A stretch of DNA of 64,000 nt from NCBI RefSeq assembly GCF_009769165.1, contig NZ_CP043476.1:3107001-3171000 (forward strand), given 5' to 3'. Numbering within the stretch: position 1 is the first letter of the stretch; each line of letters opens with the position of its first letter. Below the pieces are notes generated by a model that searched no databases, had not been told where the DNA came from, and saw only the letters and a list, made by a program, of their open reading frames with translations. Origin of the DNA: Xanthomonas hyacinthi (GTDB taxonomy: Bacteria; Pseudomonadota; Gammaproteobacteria; Xanthomonadales; Xanthomonadaceae). Made by a program: the position numbers and the translations under genes. Shown here piece by piece: positions 51,124 through 59,370 of the stretch.

Positions 51124-51405
51124 ATGCGACCTGCTCCCTTGCGGCCTGCCGCCGCTGCTGTCGCTGCGCCTGCGCAGCCCCAACGCTATCTGACCAACGA
51201 CGAAGCCGCCAACTACCTGCGGCTGTCGCCACGCACGCTGGAGAAACAGCGCGTGATCGGGGGCGGGCCGAAGTTCCGCAAGTTCGGCCGCCGCGTCATG
51301 TACGCCGTAGCCGACCTCGACGCCTGGGCCGATAGCCGCAGCTTCGAGGCCACTTCCGACCCCGAGTACGCCGAACACCATTCGGCTGACAGCCGTGCGC
51401 GCTGA
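51124..51405 (+). CDS. rdfS: AlpA-type helix-turn-helix protein, RdfS-like excisionase
   Basis: This 93-residue recombination-directionality-factor candidate has a single winged helix-turn-helix (RYLTNDEAANYLRLSPRTLE, then FRKFGRRVMYAVADLDAWAD). Such proteins redirect the integrase toward excision. An in-frame ATG at 51109 exists, but GGAGG lies between it and 51124, which marks 51124 as the true start. It sits between the FseA-like activator gene and repA, the expected place in this ICE family. Confidence 0.85.
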   Translation: MRPAPLRPAAAAVAAPAQPQRYLTNDEAANYLRLSPRTLEKQRVIGGGPKFRKFGRRVMYAVADLDAWADSRSFEATSDPEYAEHHSADSRAR

Positions 51406-51413
51406 CTGGCGGC

Positions 51414-52277
51414 GTGCCGGTAGCCATCGCCATGCCCAGCCCGTCAGGGCAAGCCTTGCGGCCCCGCGAACAGCTCGACCTGTTCCGCGCGCTGCCGGGC
51501 GACATGGCACCGCGCGACAGCCAGGACTTGATGGCCTATCCGTTCTTCTCGCTGGCGAAGTCGCGGCGCGTGGCGCCGATCGACTTCCGCAGCGGCAACG
51601 TCACGATCCGCGTGGAGGGAACGGCAGAGCATGGCATCGCCACGATCTGGGATGCCGACATCCTGATCTGGGCGGCCAGCCAGATCGTCGAAGCCAAGGA
51701 TGCGGGGTTGCGCCCTTCGCGGCTGATGCAGGCCACACCCTACGAGATCCTGCGCTTCATCGGGCGCGGCAAGTCGCTGCGCGACTACCAGCGCCTGAAG
51801 GCCGCACTGGATCGCCTGCAATCGACCACGATTGCCACGTCGATCCGCGAGACGACCGGCAGGCGTTTGCATCGCTTCTCGTGGATCAACGAGTGGAAGG
51901 AACTGGCGGACGCCAACGGCGTGCCGCTGGGAATCGAACTGATCCTGCCGGACTGGTTCTATGCGGGCGTGCTGGACGCGGCATTGGTGCTCACCATCGA
52001 CCCGGCGTATTTCAAGCTCACCGGCGGCATCGAACGCTGGCTGTACCGGCTGGTGCGAAAGCATGGCGGCAAGCAGCCGGGCGGCTGGCAGTTCGACTTC
52101 CGGCATCTGCACCGCAAGTCGGGCAGCACGGCCAAGCCCTACGACTTCGCCTGCGATCTGCGCGCCCTGGTGGCGCGGCAATCGTTGCCCGGCTACATCC
52201 TGGGCATCGAGCGCATGCCGGACGACGGAGCGGAGTTGCTGACCTTCAGGCCCGTGCCGCCAACGCCACGGGGATAA
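51414..52277 (+). CDS. repA: Replication initiator protein A
   Basis: This 287-residue RPA-family (PF10134) initiator contains LMAYPFFSLAKSRRVAPIDF, DADILIWAASQIVEAKDAGL, SRLMQATPYEILRFIGRGKS and YRLVRKHGGKQPGGWQFDF. It presumably binds the iterons 25 bp after its stop and supports autonomous replication of the excised circle. The first possible start is a GTG at 51414; an ATG at 51432 is also plausible. It lies between the rdfS-like gene and parA. Confidence 0.9.
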   Translation: MPVAIAMPSPSGQALRPREQLDLFRALPGDMAPRDSQDLMAYPFFSLAKSRRVAPIDFRSGNVTIRVEGTAEHGIATIWDADILIWAASQIVEAKDAGLRPSRLMQATPYEILRFIGRGKSLRDYQRLKAALDRLQSTTIATSIRETTGRRLHRFSWINEWKELADANGVPLGIELILPDWFYAGVLDAALVLTIDPAYFKLTGGIERWLYRLVRKHGGKQPGGWQFDFRHLHRKSGSTAKPYDFACDLRALVARQSLPGYILGIERMPDDGAELLTFRPVPPTPRG

Positions 52278-52301
52278 CTCCGGTACAGCCTGTGAATGGC
52301 G

Positions 52302-52365
52302 TCGTGCTATCAGGCGTGCGAGGTATCGTGCTATCGGGCGTGTCCCTATCGTGCTATCAGGCGTG
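52302..52365. repeat. Iterons, candidate ICE replication origin
   Basis: Three 17-bp direct repeats TCGTGCTATC(A/G)GGCGTG lie at 52302-52318, 52326-52342 and 52349-52365, spaced 24 and 23 bp, that is about two helical turns. They follow repA directly and precede an AT-rich stretch (52410-52445). A fourth partial copy (GTGCTATCAGGCGT) lies at 54672-54685. This is the classic layout of an iteron-controlled origin. Confidence 0.85.
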
Positions 52366-52566
52366 CGAAATCGTCGGAAAGCCAATAACGGCGCGGGTTT
52401 GCGGCCCTTCTAACTTCCCTAACTTAAATTCACTAACTTTTAGTAGAGGCGCGCCGTTTCGGTGGACAACTGCTGAAAGCCGAAAGCAACGGCAAACCCG
52501 AAGCCAAAACCAAAGACGTTCTGCAAAGCAGAAACGGGCCGGTTTCCCATCAGGGAGGGCTGCGCC
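52366..52566. other. AT-rich segment between iterons and parA
   Basis: A 200-bp non-coding stretch holds a locally AT-rich part (CTAACTTCCCTAACTTAAAT near 52411), the likely DNA-unwinding element of the origin. The parA leader with GGAGGG (about 52552) follows. Confidence 0.5.
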
Positions 52567-53205
52567 ATGATTGCCGCCTTGCTCAATCAGAAAGGCGGCG
52601 TCGGCAAGACCACGCTCGCCACCCACATCGCTGGCGAACTGGCGATGCGAGGGCAATCAGTGATCCTGCTGGATGCCGATCCGCAGGGCTCGTCACTGGA
52701 CTGGACGCAACGGCGCAGCCAACAAGGACTGCCCCGATTGTTCAGCGCCGTAGGCTTGGCAAGAGAAAACCTGCACCAGGAAGCGCCAGAACTTGCCAGG
52801 CGGGCCGATCACGTCGTGATCGATGGGCCGCCCCGGATCGCCGCCTTGGCGCGCTCAGCGCTGCTGGCTGCGGATTGCGTGTTGATCCCGGTACAACCCA
52901 GTCCCTACGACCTGTGGGCCAGCGCCGAGATGGTGGCACTGATCCGCGAAGCCCAGGTGTTCAGGCCTGCGCTGCGCGCGGCCTTCGTCATCAATCGGCG
53001 CGTCAGCACCACCGTGATCGGACGCGAGGCGCGCAGCGCGCTCGCCGATCAGCCCTTGCCCGCGCTGCGCGCCGAGATACGCCAACGCATCGTCTTCGCC
53101 GACAGCGTGGCCGCGGGTCGGCTGGCGCGTGAGCTGACACCGGACGGCGCCGCAGCACGCGAAATCACCGCATTGGTCGATGAACTGCTGCGGTGGCCAT
53201 CATGA
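52567..53205 (+). CDS. parA: ParA family partition ATPase
   Basis: This 212-residue Walker-type ATPase has the deviant Walker A KGGVGKTT at residues 9-16, ILLDADPQGSSLDW (A' and switch) and VIDGPPRIAALARSAL (Walker B). Short ParA proteins of this kind segregate plasmids and excised ICEs together with a small DNA-binding partner. The next gene overlaps by 4 bp and encodes a ribbon-helix-helix-like protein that could be that partner. GGAGGG precedes the ATG. Confidence 0.95.
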   Translation: MIAALLNQKGGVGKTTLATHIAGELAMRGQSVILLDADPQGSSLDWTQRRSQQGLPRLFSAVGLARENLHQEAPELARRADHVVIDGPPRIAALARSALLAADCVLIPVQPSPYDLWASAEMVALIREAQVFRPALRAAFVINRRVSTTVIGREARSALADQPLPALRAEIRQRIVFADSVAAGRLARELTPDGAAAREITALVDELLRWPS

Positions 53206-53465
53206 GCAGCGGACCAGACAAACGCACTGGCAAACGCATCGCCATCGGCGCGCGTCCGCCCGCCAATCCACACGCCGAGGCGTGGATTCGCCAGGGCGAC
53301 GGTGGCGACCTCAACAAGAGCGACCTTTACACGGCTCGCCTGACCCTCGACGTGACGCCCGCACTGCGCGCCCGCATCAAGGTTTCCGCATTTACGCAGA
53401 ACACAACCGTGGCCGAATTGCTGCGCGGCTTGCTGGAACACGAGTTCCCGGAGAACACACCATGA
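53202..53465 (+). CDS. Ribbon-helix-helix-like partition partner
   Basis: This 87-residue protein has a basic, unstructured N-terminus (SSGPDKRTGKRIAIGARPP). The C-terminal half (DLYTARLTLDVTPALRARIK, AFTQNTTVAELLRGLLEHEF) matches a ribbon-helix-helix DNA-binding fold: one strand and two helices. It is encoded directly after parA with an ATGA overlap, like ParG-type centromere-binding proteins. It overlaps the DUF2840 gene by 4 bp as well. The role is inferred from fold and position. Confidence 0.75.
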   Translation: MSSGPDKRTGKRIAIGARPPANPHAEAWIRQGDGGDLNKSDLYTARLTLDVTPALRARIKVSAFTQNTTVAELLRGLLEHEFPENTP

Positions 53466-54007
53466 ATGCCCCCACTCTGGCGGCCACAGCTGCCACAACA
53501 ATCACGGCAGCGCCGTCGCTGCACGCACTCGCCGGCCAGGCCGGCAATGTGCCGTTGACTCGTGTGGCGCTGGCCTTCGTGGAGCAGCGCATCAATCTCT
53601 ATCTGCGCTTTGGCGACGCGGCGCGCACCCTCCAGCTCGACCGCTGGCGGCGCAGCGCAATGTTTCTGCCGGCATCCATTTTCTGCCGTATCCGCTGGGA
53701 ATCGAACGACTACGGCACCACACGTTGGCAGCTCATGGTGATGCAGGCTTGCACGCCGCTGGATGCCGTGCAGCGCATCCCCGGCGTGCAGCCCGGCGCG
53801 CGCCTGCTGCTGCACGCCGAGGGCGAACAGAAGGTGCGCGCGGTGCTGGTGAAGATCGACGCCATCGAGGCGATGGGCATTGCCGCCATCGACGTGTCGC
53901 CCGCGTACTGGCGCACGCTGGGCAACCGTCTGGCGGCTCGCCTGCCACTGCCGAACTACACCGCCGAGCGGCACGCCGCCTGGCTGGCCGGGAGGGCGCT
54001 GCGATGA
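53462..54007 (+). CDS. DUF2840 domain-containing protein
   Basis: This 181-residue backbone protein is found between parA and traF in this ICE family. Characteristic parts are NVPLTRVALAFVEQRINLYL, RWRRSAMFLPASIFCRIRWE and NDYGTTRWQLMVMQACTPLD. It is soluble, without signal peptide; function unknown. The start overlaps the previous stop, and its own stop overlaps the traF start by 4 bp, so parA through traF is one transcription unit. Confidence 0.9.
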   Translation: MNAPTLAATAATTITAAPSLHALAGQAGNVPLTRVALAFVEQRINLYLRFGDAARTLQLDRWRRSAMFLPASIFCRIRWESNDYGTTRWQLMVMQACTPLDAVQRIPGVQPGARLLLHAEGEQKVRAVLVKIDAIEAMGIAAIDVSPAYWRTLGNRLAARLPLPNYTAERHAAWLAGRALR

Positions 54008-54588
54008 CGCCCATCACAGCCGGCACTGCGCCTGGAATCACGCCAGAACCTCGCTCGCGCCTGCGCGTTCGCATCGTGCTGGCCGTCTTGTCCGCCTGTG
54101 GCCTCGCTGCGCTGGCCTGGGCGTCCTTCGTGCGGCCTGCGGCGCACGTCGTCTACAACCCATCCGACAGTGTTCCGGTCGGTTGGTATCGCATCGAACC
54201 TGTCGGCTCGCCGTCACGTCCTTTGCCCGTGGACAGCATCGTGCTGGCCCGGCTTCCGGCTCACGTGGCGGCACTTGCTGCGCAGCGCGGCTACCTGCCA
54301 TCGCACATCCCGTTGCTCAAACGTGTGGGTGCTGTCGCGCCGCAACACGTCTGCATCGTGGAGGGCATGGTGCGCATCGACGGCGTGCCTGCGGCCGCCG
54401 CACTACCTGGCGACCGCAGGGGGCGACCGCTGTCATCCTGGCCACATTGCCGGCGTCTTCGCCCCGGTGAACTGTTCCTGTTGAGCACGACGAATCCAGC
54501 GTCGTTCGACAGCCGCTACTTCGGACCGATCCAAGCATCCACCGTGATCGGTACCGCGCAGCCGATTTACCTGGAGAAGCGGCGATGA
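54004..54588 (+). CDS. traF: Conjugative transfer signal peptidase TraF (S26)
   Basis: This 194-residue membrane serine protease matures and cyclises the conjugative pilin. There is one signal-anchor helix at about residues 22-43. The catalytic Ser56 lies in YNPSDSVPVGWY and the general-base Lys106 in LLKRVGA. The C-terminal FLLSTTNPASFDSRYFGPI motif is typical. It overlaps the DUF2840 gene by 4 bp. The pilus genes it serves (trb cluster) must lie outside the window. Confidence 0.92.
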   Translation: MTPITAGTAPGITPEPRSRLRVRIVLAVLSACGLAALAWASFVRPAAHVVYNPSDSVPVGWYRIEPVGSPSRPLPVDSIVLARLPAHVAALAAQRGYLPSHIPLLKRVGAVAPQHVCIVEGMVRIDGVPAAAALPGDRRGRPLSSWPHCRRLRPGELFLLSTTNPASFDSRYFGPIQASTVIGTAQPIYLEKRR

Positions 54589-55093
54589 CTTTGCCCCACT
54601 TCCGGCCTCGCTGGCGCATTGGCCGACGTTCTGCCCACCTCGCGTCCGGCGCAATACAGCACGCCATTGACGTGCTATCAGGCGTATCGCTGCGAATGGG
54701 CTCGCCATGTCGCCGTGCGTGCAGCGCGAGCGCATTCGCGCCGCGCTTTGCACGGCATCGACTACTGCGTTGCGCCGTGTATTCCCCCGTGCAGACCGCT
54801 TGCCCCGAACGCGCCTTGCCTGTGGCATGGCGGGCGTTCGCCGGCTGGCCGGCCGCGCACCGCGCAGCGCCGCCGGGGCATCGCATCCCCGTGCCGTCAG
54901 GCCGGGGAAAGATGCAGGGCAAGATTGAAGGGTGCGGCACCAAGGTGCGCACAACGCCAGTCTGCACGTGGGGTTGGCGCGGCACGCGCTCTATCGCGGC
55001 ACCGTGCCGCGAGTCGGTCCAAAGCCTTGTCGGCCTTGGAGAAATCGCGTGCATGCCACGCTCTTACCCGCTGGCCTGCCCTGGAGCCACGCC
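54589..55093. other. Region between traF and rlxS, possible oriT
   Basis: About 500 bases. A frame starting with ATG at 54585 (overlapping the traF stop) runs to 55097, but its Arg/Ala/Ser-rich product shows no family features and I do not call it a gene. The segment contains an iteron-like GTGCTATCAGGCGT (54672-54685) and lies directly upstream of the relaxase gene, where oriT is often found. I could not identify a nic motif. Confidence 0.4.
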
Positions 55094-57052
55094 ATGAGCA
55101 GGCGCGGCAATTCGGACGGTGAGGACCATTTCCGCATCCGTCCCGGCAAGCCGAAGCAGCGTGGTGATGCCTTTGTTTCGCAGGTGCTGCGCCAGGCCAC
55201 CAAGGCAGCCAACGCCACCGGCGGCAAGCGCGGCAACACGCCCGGCTCACGGCTGGGGCGCGGTCATGTGGCGGCGCGATTCACCGGCCAGTCGCTATCT
55301 GCGTCGTCCCGGCGCGCCACGGTCAAGGTGCGGCTGGTGTATCTCAAGCAGGCCGGCGCGCGCTCGACCATCACCCACCTGCGCTACATCGAGCGCGAAG
55401 GTGTGGGCCGTGAGCAGGACACCGGCAAGGCGTATGGTCCGATGACAGACGAGGCTGATACCGCTGCCTTCGAAGAACGCGGGCGGGAAGACCGTCATCA
55501 GTTCCGCCTGATCGTCTCGCCCGAGGATGCCGAGCAGCTCGATGACCTGCGCACCTACACCCGCCATCTAATGGACCGCATGGAAGCCGACCTGGGCACG
55601 CGCCTGGATTGGGTGGCGGTGAACCACTGGAACACCGACAACCCGCACACCCATGTCGTGCTGCGTGGCAAAGACGACACCGGAAAAGACCTCATCATCT
55701 CGCAGCAATACATCACCCAGGGCATGCGCGAGCGCGCCGCTGAACTCGCCACTGAATGGCTGGGGCCACGCAGCGAGCTGGATATCCAGCGAACGCTTAG
55801 CCGCGAAGTGGAGCAGGAGCGCTGGACCAGCCTGGATCGCACCTTGCAGCGCGAGGCCGTGGATGGTCTGGTGCAAACCGAACGCTTCAACGAACCTCGG
55901 CTGCAACGCCAGCGCCTACTGCTCGTCGGCCGCCTCCAACGCTTGCAGCGCATGGGGCTGGCGACCGAAGTTCAGCCCACCGTGTGGACCGTCCATACCG
56001 ATGCCGAACCGACCCTGCGGGCGATGGGCGAGCGTGGAGACATCATCCGCACGATGCAGCGAGCCATGAGCGGCAAACAGCGCGAACTGGCGGTGTTCCA
56101 GCCCGGCGAAGATGGCCGCGTCATCGTCGGTCGCGTGTCCGGCAAGGGACTGGCCGACGAGCTGTACGACAAGGGCTACCTGATTGTCGATGGCACCGAT
56201 GGCAAAGCGCACTACGTCGCGCTGCCGCCGCGGTCGGAGCTGGAGCAGTACCCAGTCGGCGCGGTGGTAGAAGTGAAAGGTTCGGCCGAGATGCGCGCAG
56301 CCGACAAGAACATCGTCACCCTGGCGAACAATGGCCTGTACCGCGTCGATCACCACCTGGCGATCGAGCAAGGCCGGGCCAAGGCTGGACGCGACCCGCA
56401 GGAAGTGGTCGCCGCCCATGTCCGCCGGCTTGAAGCCCTGCGCCGTGCTGGCATCGTGGAGCGCGCGGCCGACGGCCTATGGAAGGTGCCGGACGACCTG
56501 CCTGAGCGGGGCCGCCAGTACGACGCCCAGCGCTTGGGCGGCGTGGCAGTGGAACTGAAATCGCACCTGCCCATCGAGCGGCAGGCCCGCGTGATCGGCG
56601 CTACATGGCTTGACCAGCAACTGATTGGCGGTGGACGCGGGCTGGGCAATCTGGGCTTTGGCGGCGACGCCAGGCAGGCCATGCAGCAGCGCGCGGACTT
56701 CCTGGCCGAACATGGGTTGGCCGAGCGGCGTGGGCAGCGCGTGATCCTCGCCCGCAACCTGTTGGCGAAGCTACGGGCGCGCGAGCTGGTGAAGACCGCA
56801 CAGGACATTGCCGCCGAAACCGGCCTAGAGCATCGCCCGGTGGCCGACGCGCGGCGCGTGGCCGGCATCTACCGGCGCAGCGTCATGCTTACCAGTGGGC
56901 GCTATGCGCTGCTCGACGACGGTATGGGGTTCAGCCTCGTGCCGTGGAAGCCGGTGATCGAGCAGAGGCTGGGGCAGCAGATCGCCGCCACGGTGCGCGG
57001 CGGCGGGGTATCTTGGGAGATTGGGCGGCAGCGGGGGCCTGCCATCGGATAG
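55094..57052 (+). CDS. rlxS: Relaxase RlxS (DUF3363, VirD2-like)
   Basis: This 652-residue relaxase nicks oriT and pilots the strand during conjugation. The metal-binding motif is WNTDNPHTHVVLRG (H-x-H), preceded by the helix RTYTRHLMDRMEADLGTRLD. An N-terminal basic segment (RIRPGKPKQRGDAFVSQVLR) is typical of DUF3363 relaxases of Tn4371/ICEMlSym-like ICEs. The C-terminal ~350 residues (QRLLLVGRLQRLQRMGLATE, YDKGYLIVDGTDGKAHYVAL) form the DUF3363 part. The ATG at 55094 was chosen over an upstream open frame. Confidence 0.93.
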   Translation: MSRRGNSDGEDHFRIRPGKPKQRGDAFVSQVLRQATKAANATGGKRGNTPGSRLGRGHVAARFTGQSLSASSRRATVKVRLVYLKQAGARSTITHLRYIEREGVGREQDTGKAYGPMTDEADTAAFEERGREDRHQFRLIVSPEDAEQLDDLRTYTRHLMDRMEADLGTRLDWVAVNHWNTDNPHTHVVLRGKDDTGKDLIISQQYITQGMRERAAELATEWLGPRSELDIQRTLSREVEQERWTSLDRTLQREAVDGLVQTERFNEPRLQRQRLLLVGRLQRLQRMGLATEVQPTVWTVHTDAEPTLRAMGERGDIIRTMQRAMSGKQRELAVFQPGEDGRVIVGRVSGKGLADELYDKGYLIVDGTDGKAHYVALPPRSELEQYPVGAVVEVKGSAEMRAADKNIVTLANNGLYRVDHHLAIEQGRAKAGRDPQEVVAAHVRRLEALRRAGIVERAADGLWKVPDDLPERGRQYDAQRLGGVAVELKSHLPIERQARVIGATWLDQQLIGGGRGLGNLGFGGDARQAMQQRADFLAEHGLAERRGQRVILARNLLAKLRARELVKTAQDIAAETGLEHRPVADARRVAGIYRRSVMLTSGRYALLDDGMGFSLVPWKPVIEQRLGQQIAATVRGGGVSWEIGRQRGPAIG

Positions 57053-57069
57053 GCTTTTTGCCCAGTGCT

Positions 57070-57984
57070 TCAGGTCAAATCTTGAGCGACCTGCTCGGCC
57101 AAGAAATCGAGCAACACCCTGACTCTGGCCGGCATATGCCGGCCAGGACCGACGAAGACCGCATGAATATCCTCCACGTCGCCGGGATTCCAGTCCTCCA
57201 ACAGCGGCACTAGCCGACCCGCCGCCAGATCGGCACCGACGTGGTAGCGCGCCAGCCGGGCCACACCGAGTCCGGCCAGGGCCATCTGGCGCAGACTCTC
57301 GCCATCGCCCATGCGCAACTGACCCGACGGAGCAATCGCAGTTCCCACACCATCGCGGTCGATGAAAGGCCAGGCGTCCACGTGCCGCGCATAGCTGAGA
57401 CCGAGGCGTTGGTGCCGTCGCAAGTCTTCCGGGTGTGCGGGCGTGCCAACACGCCCCAGGTAGTCGGGCGATGCCACCACCACGACGCCGCTGGTACCGA
57501 GCCGGCGTTGCGTCAGCAGCGAGTCCGGCAGCGGCCCGGTGCGGATGGCGACATCGCTGCGGTCGTCGAGCAGGTCCACCACCGTGTCACTCAGGACCAC
57601 ATCCAGTTGCACATTCGGGTAGCACTCAAGAAACTCCCGCAGGTGCGGCTGTAGGTAGTGGATGCCGAACGCCACCTGGCTGTTGATCCGCACGCGCCCG
57701 CGCGGCGCATCGGCCCGCGCTGCTTCGTGCTCGGCGCAATCGATGTCGTCCAGGATGCGCAGGCAACGTTCGTGGAAGGCAGTGCCTTCTGGCGTCAGCA
57801 GCAGCTTGCGCGTGGTCCGGTGCATCAGCTTCACTCCGAGGCGAACCTCCATCCGGCCGATGAGCTTGCTCACGGCCGAGGCCGTCATGCCCAGTGCTTC
57901 GGCAGCTGCAGTGAAGCCCTCGGCCGCGACCACCGCGACGAACACCTCCATCTCGAAAGCGCGATTGATATTCTGGCGAGACAT
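57070..57984 (-). CDS. LysR family transcriptional regulator
   Basis: This 304-residue regulator has an N-terminal winged helix-turn-helix (MEVFVAVVAAEGFTAAAEAL, then SAVSKLIGRMEVRLGVKLMH) and a substrate-binding effector domain (RVRINSQVAFGIHYLQPHLR, DVAIRTGPLPDSLLTQRRLG). It is transcribed divergently from an MFS efflux gene, the usual set-up for LysR control. The intergenic dyad at 58004-58033 is its likely box. It starts the cargo region after rlxS; the two genes converge with a 17-bp gap. Confidence 0.93.
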   Translation of the reverse strand: MSRQNINRAFEMEVFVAVVAAEGFTAAAEALGMTASAVSKLIGRMEVRLGVKLMHRTTRKLLLTPEGTAFHERCLRILDDIDCAEHEAARADAPRGRVRINSQVAFGIHYLQPHLREFLECYPNVQLDVVLSDTVVDLLDDRSDVAIRTGPLPDSLLTQRRLGTSGVVVVASPDYLGRVGTPAHPEDLRRHQRLGLSYARHVDAWPFIDRDGVGTAIAPSGQLRMGDGESLRQMALAGLGVARLARYHVGADLAAGRLVPLLEDWNPGDVEDIHAVFVGPGRHMPARVRVLLDFLAEQVAQDLT

Positions 57985-58003
57985 TAGATGAATCCATTTC
58001 CAA

Positions 58004-58033
58004 GATGAAATTCACTGAAGCATCTATTTCATC
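58004..58033. promoter_or_regulatory. LysR-type operator between lysR and the MFS gene
   Basis: GATGAAAT (58004-58011) and ATTTCATC (58026-58033) are a perfect 8-bp inverted repeat 20 bp upstream of the LysR start and 59 bp upstream of the MFS start, in a markedly AT-rich spacer. It fits a LysR regulatory binding site controlling both genes. Confidence 0.65.
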
Positions 58034-58091
58034 ATAATCAATCTATTTACGCTCGGAAAGGTCAATCAATCTGATCTATTCCGGAGTTCTC

Positions 58092-59327
58092 ATGCAGGCT
58101 GTTTCCACGCAGCGCGGCGCCTTGCCCGCCCTGTTGTCCATGATGGTCGGGGGCTTCGCCATTGGCACCACCGAGTACGCGAGCGTCGGCGTTCTGCCGC
58201 AGATCGCCGATGACTTCGGAATCAACCTGGCGCGGGCCGGCCTGGTCGTCAGCGGCTATGCGCTGGGGGTCAGCTTTGGTTCGCCGGTCCTCGCGGCGCT
58301 GACGGGACGCCTTTCGCGCAAGACGCTGATGTTGGCGGTCATGGTGGTGTTCGTCATCGCCAATGCAGCCGCCGCGTTGACCACGAGCTATGAGTTCCTC
58401 ATCGCCGCACGTGTTGTCTCCGCCCTGCCCCACGGCATCTTTTTCGGCGTTGGTGCTGCGATCGCCGCGAGTTTCGTTTCGGAAGACCGGAGGGCTTCGG
58501 CAGTCGCGATCGTGTTTGGCGGCCTGACGATCGCGGTCGCAGCCGGTGTGCCACTCGCGACCCTCATCGGCCAACGCATGGGCTGGCCGATGTCCTATTG
58601 GTTCGTCGCAGCGATCGGCCTTGTGTCGCTGGTTGCGATGGCAGCTACCTTGCCACGGAAGATCGACATCGCGCCGGCCGGCAGTCTCATGGAACAGGTC
58701 AAGGTGCTGGGCAGCGGTCGGCTGCTGATCGCATTCGGCATGAACTTCTGCGCATGGGGCGGCACCTTCGTCGCCTTCGCCTATCTCCCCAGCATCCTGG
58801 CGCACATCACCGGCTTCACGCCGAATGGCGTGACCTGGATGCTGGCCCTCTACGGCGTATCGGTGATCGTCGGCAATTTCCTCGGCGGGCGCGTTTCCGA
58901 CAAGGCCGTGGTGCCGACGCTGGCGCTGATGCTCGGTGCGCAAGCGGCGGTGCTGCTGATCTTCACCTTCACCGCCTCGTCCATCATCGGCTCGATCCTC
59001 ACGCTCAGCGTGCTCGGCGCGCTCATGTTCTGCAACGTACCGGGCTTGGCACTCTATGTCGTGCAGCTTGCCCAGCGCCACCGGCCTGGAAACGTGGACA
59101 TCGCCTCCACCATCAACGTCTCGGCCGCCAACGCAGGTATCGCGCTCGGCGCTTTCATCGGCGGGCTGGTGGCGGATTCGCGTCTGGGACTGGGCGCAAC
59201 GCCATGGGTCGGCGCCGTCATGGTTGGCGCGGGCCTTCTGCTGACCTTGTGGAGTGGCTGGCTCGACAGGACGCAGGCACCAGCCGACTCAGCGCAGGGC
59301 ATTGCCACCGCTGCAACGACTGACTGA
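58092..59327 (+). CDS. MFS efflux transporter (DHA1-like)
   Basis: This 411-residue protein has 12 predicted helices. MMVGGFAIGTTEYASVGVLP near the N-terminus matches the arabinose-efflux/AraJ-like DHA1 group. Motif A-like LTGRLSRKTLMLAVMV follows TM2 and AIVFGGLTIAVAAGVPLATL carries the antiporter motif C-like glycines. It probably exports a toxic compound in exchange for protons. It forms a unit with the downstream flavin oxidoreductase (44 bp gap) and is divergent from its LysR regulator. GGAG lies 7 bp before the ATG. Confidence 0.9.
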   Translation: MQAVSTQRGALPALLSMMVGGFAIGTTEYASVGVLPQIADDFGINLARAGLVVSGYALGVSFGSPVLAALTGRLSRKTLMLAVMVVFVIANAAAALTTSYEFLIAARVVSALPHGIFFGVGAAIAASFVSEDRRASAVAIVFGGLTIAVAAGVPLATLIGQRMGWPMSYWFVAAIGLVSLVAMAATLPRKIDIAPAGSLMEQVKVLGSGRLLIAFGMNFCAWGGTFVAFAYLPSILAHITGFTPNGVTWMLALYGVSVIVGNFLGGRVSDKAVVPTLALMLGAQAAVLLIFTFTASSIIGSILTLSVLGALMFCNVPGLALYVVQLAQRHRPGNVDIASTINVSAANAGIALGAFIGGLVADSRLGLGATPWVGAVMVGAGLLLTLWSGWLDRTQAPADSAQGIATAATTD

Positions 59328-59370
59328 AGGCACGCTTCCATTCGAAATTTGAAATAGGTCAAGAAACGTC

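Noticed and set aside
54585..55097. Open frame overlapping the traF stop with ATGA
   Set aside because: The product is Arg/Ala/Ser/Cys-rich with no domain and overlaps the rlxS start. The overlap alone is not enough, so I list the stretch as non-coding.
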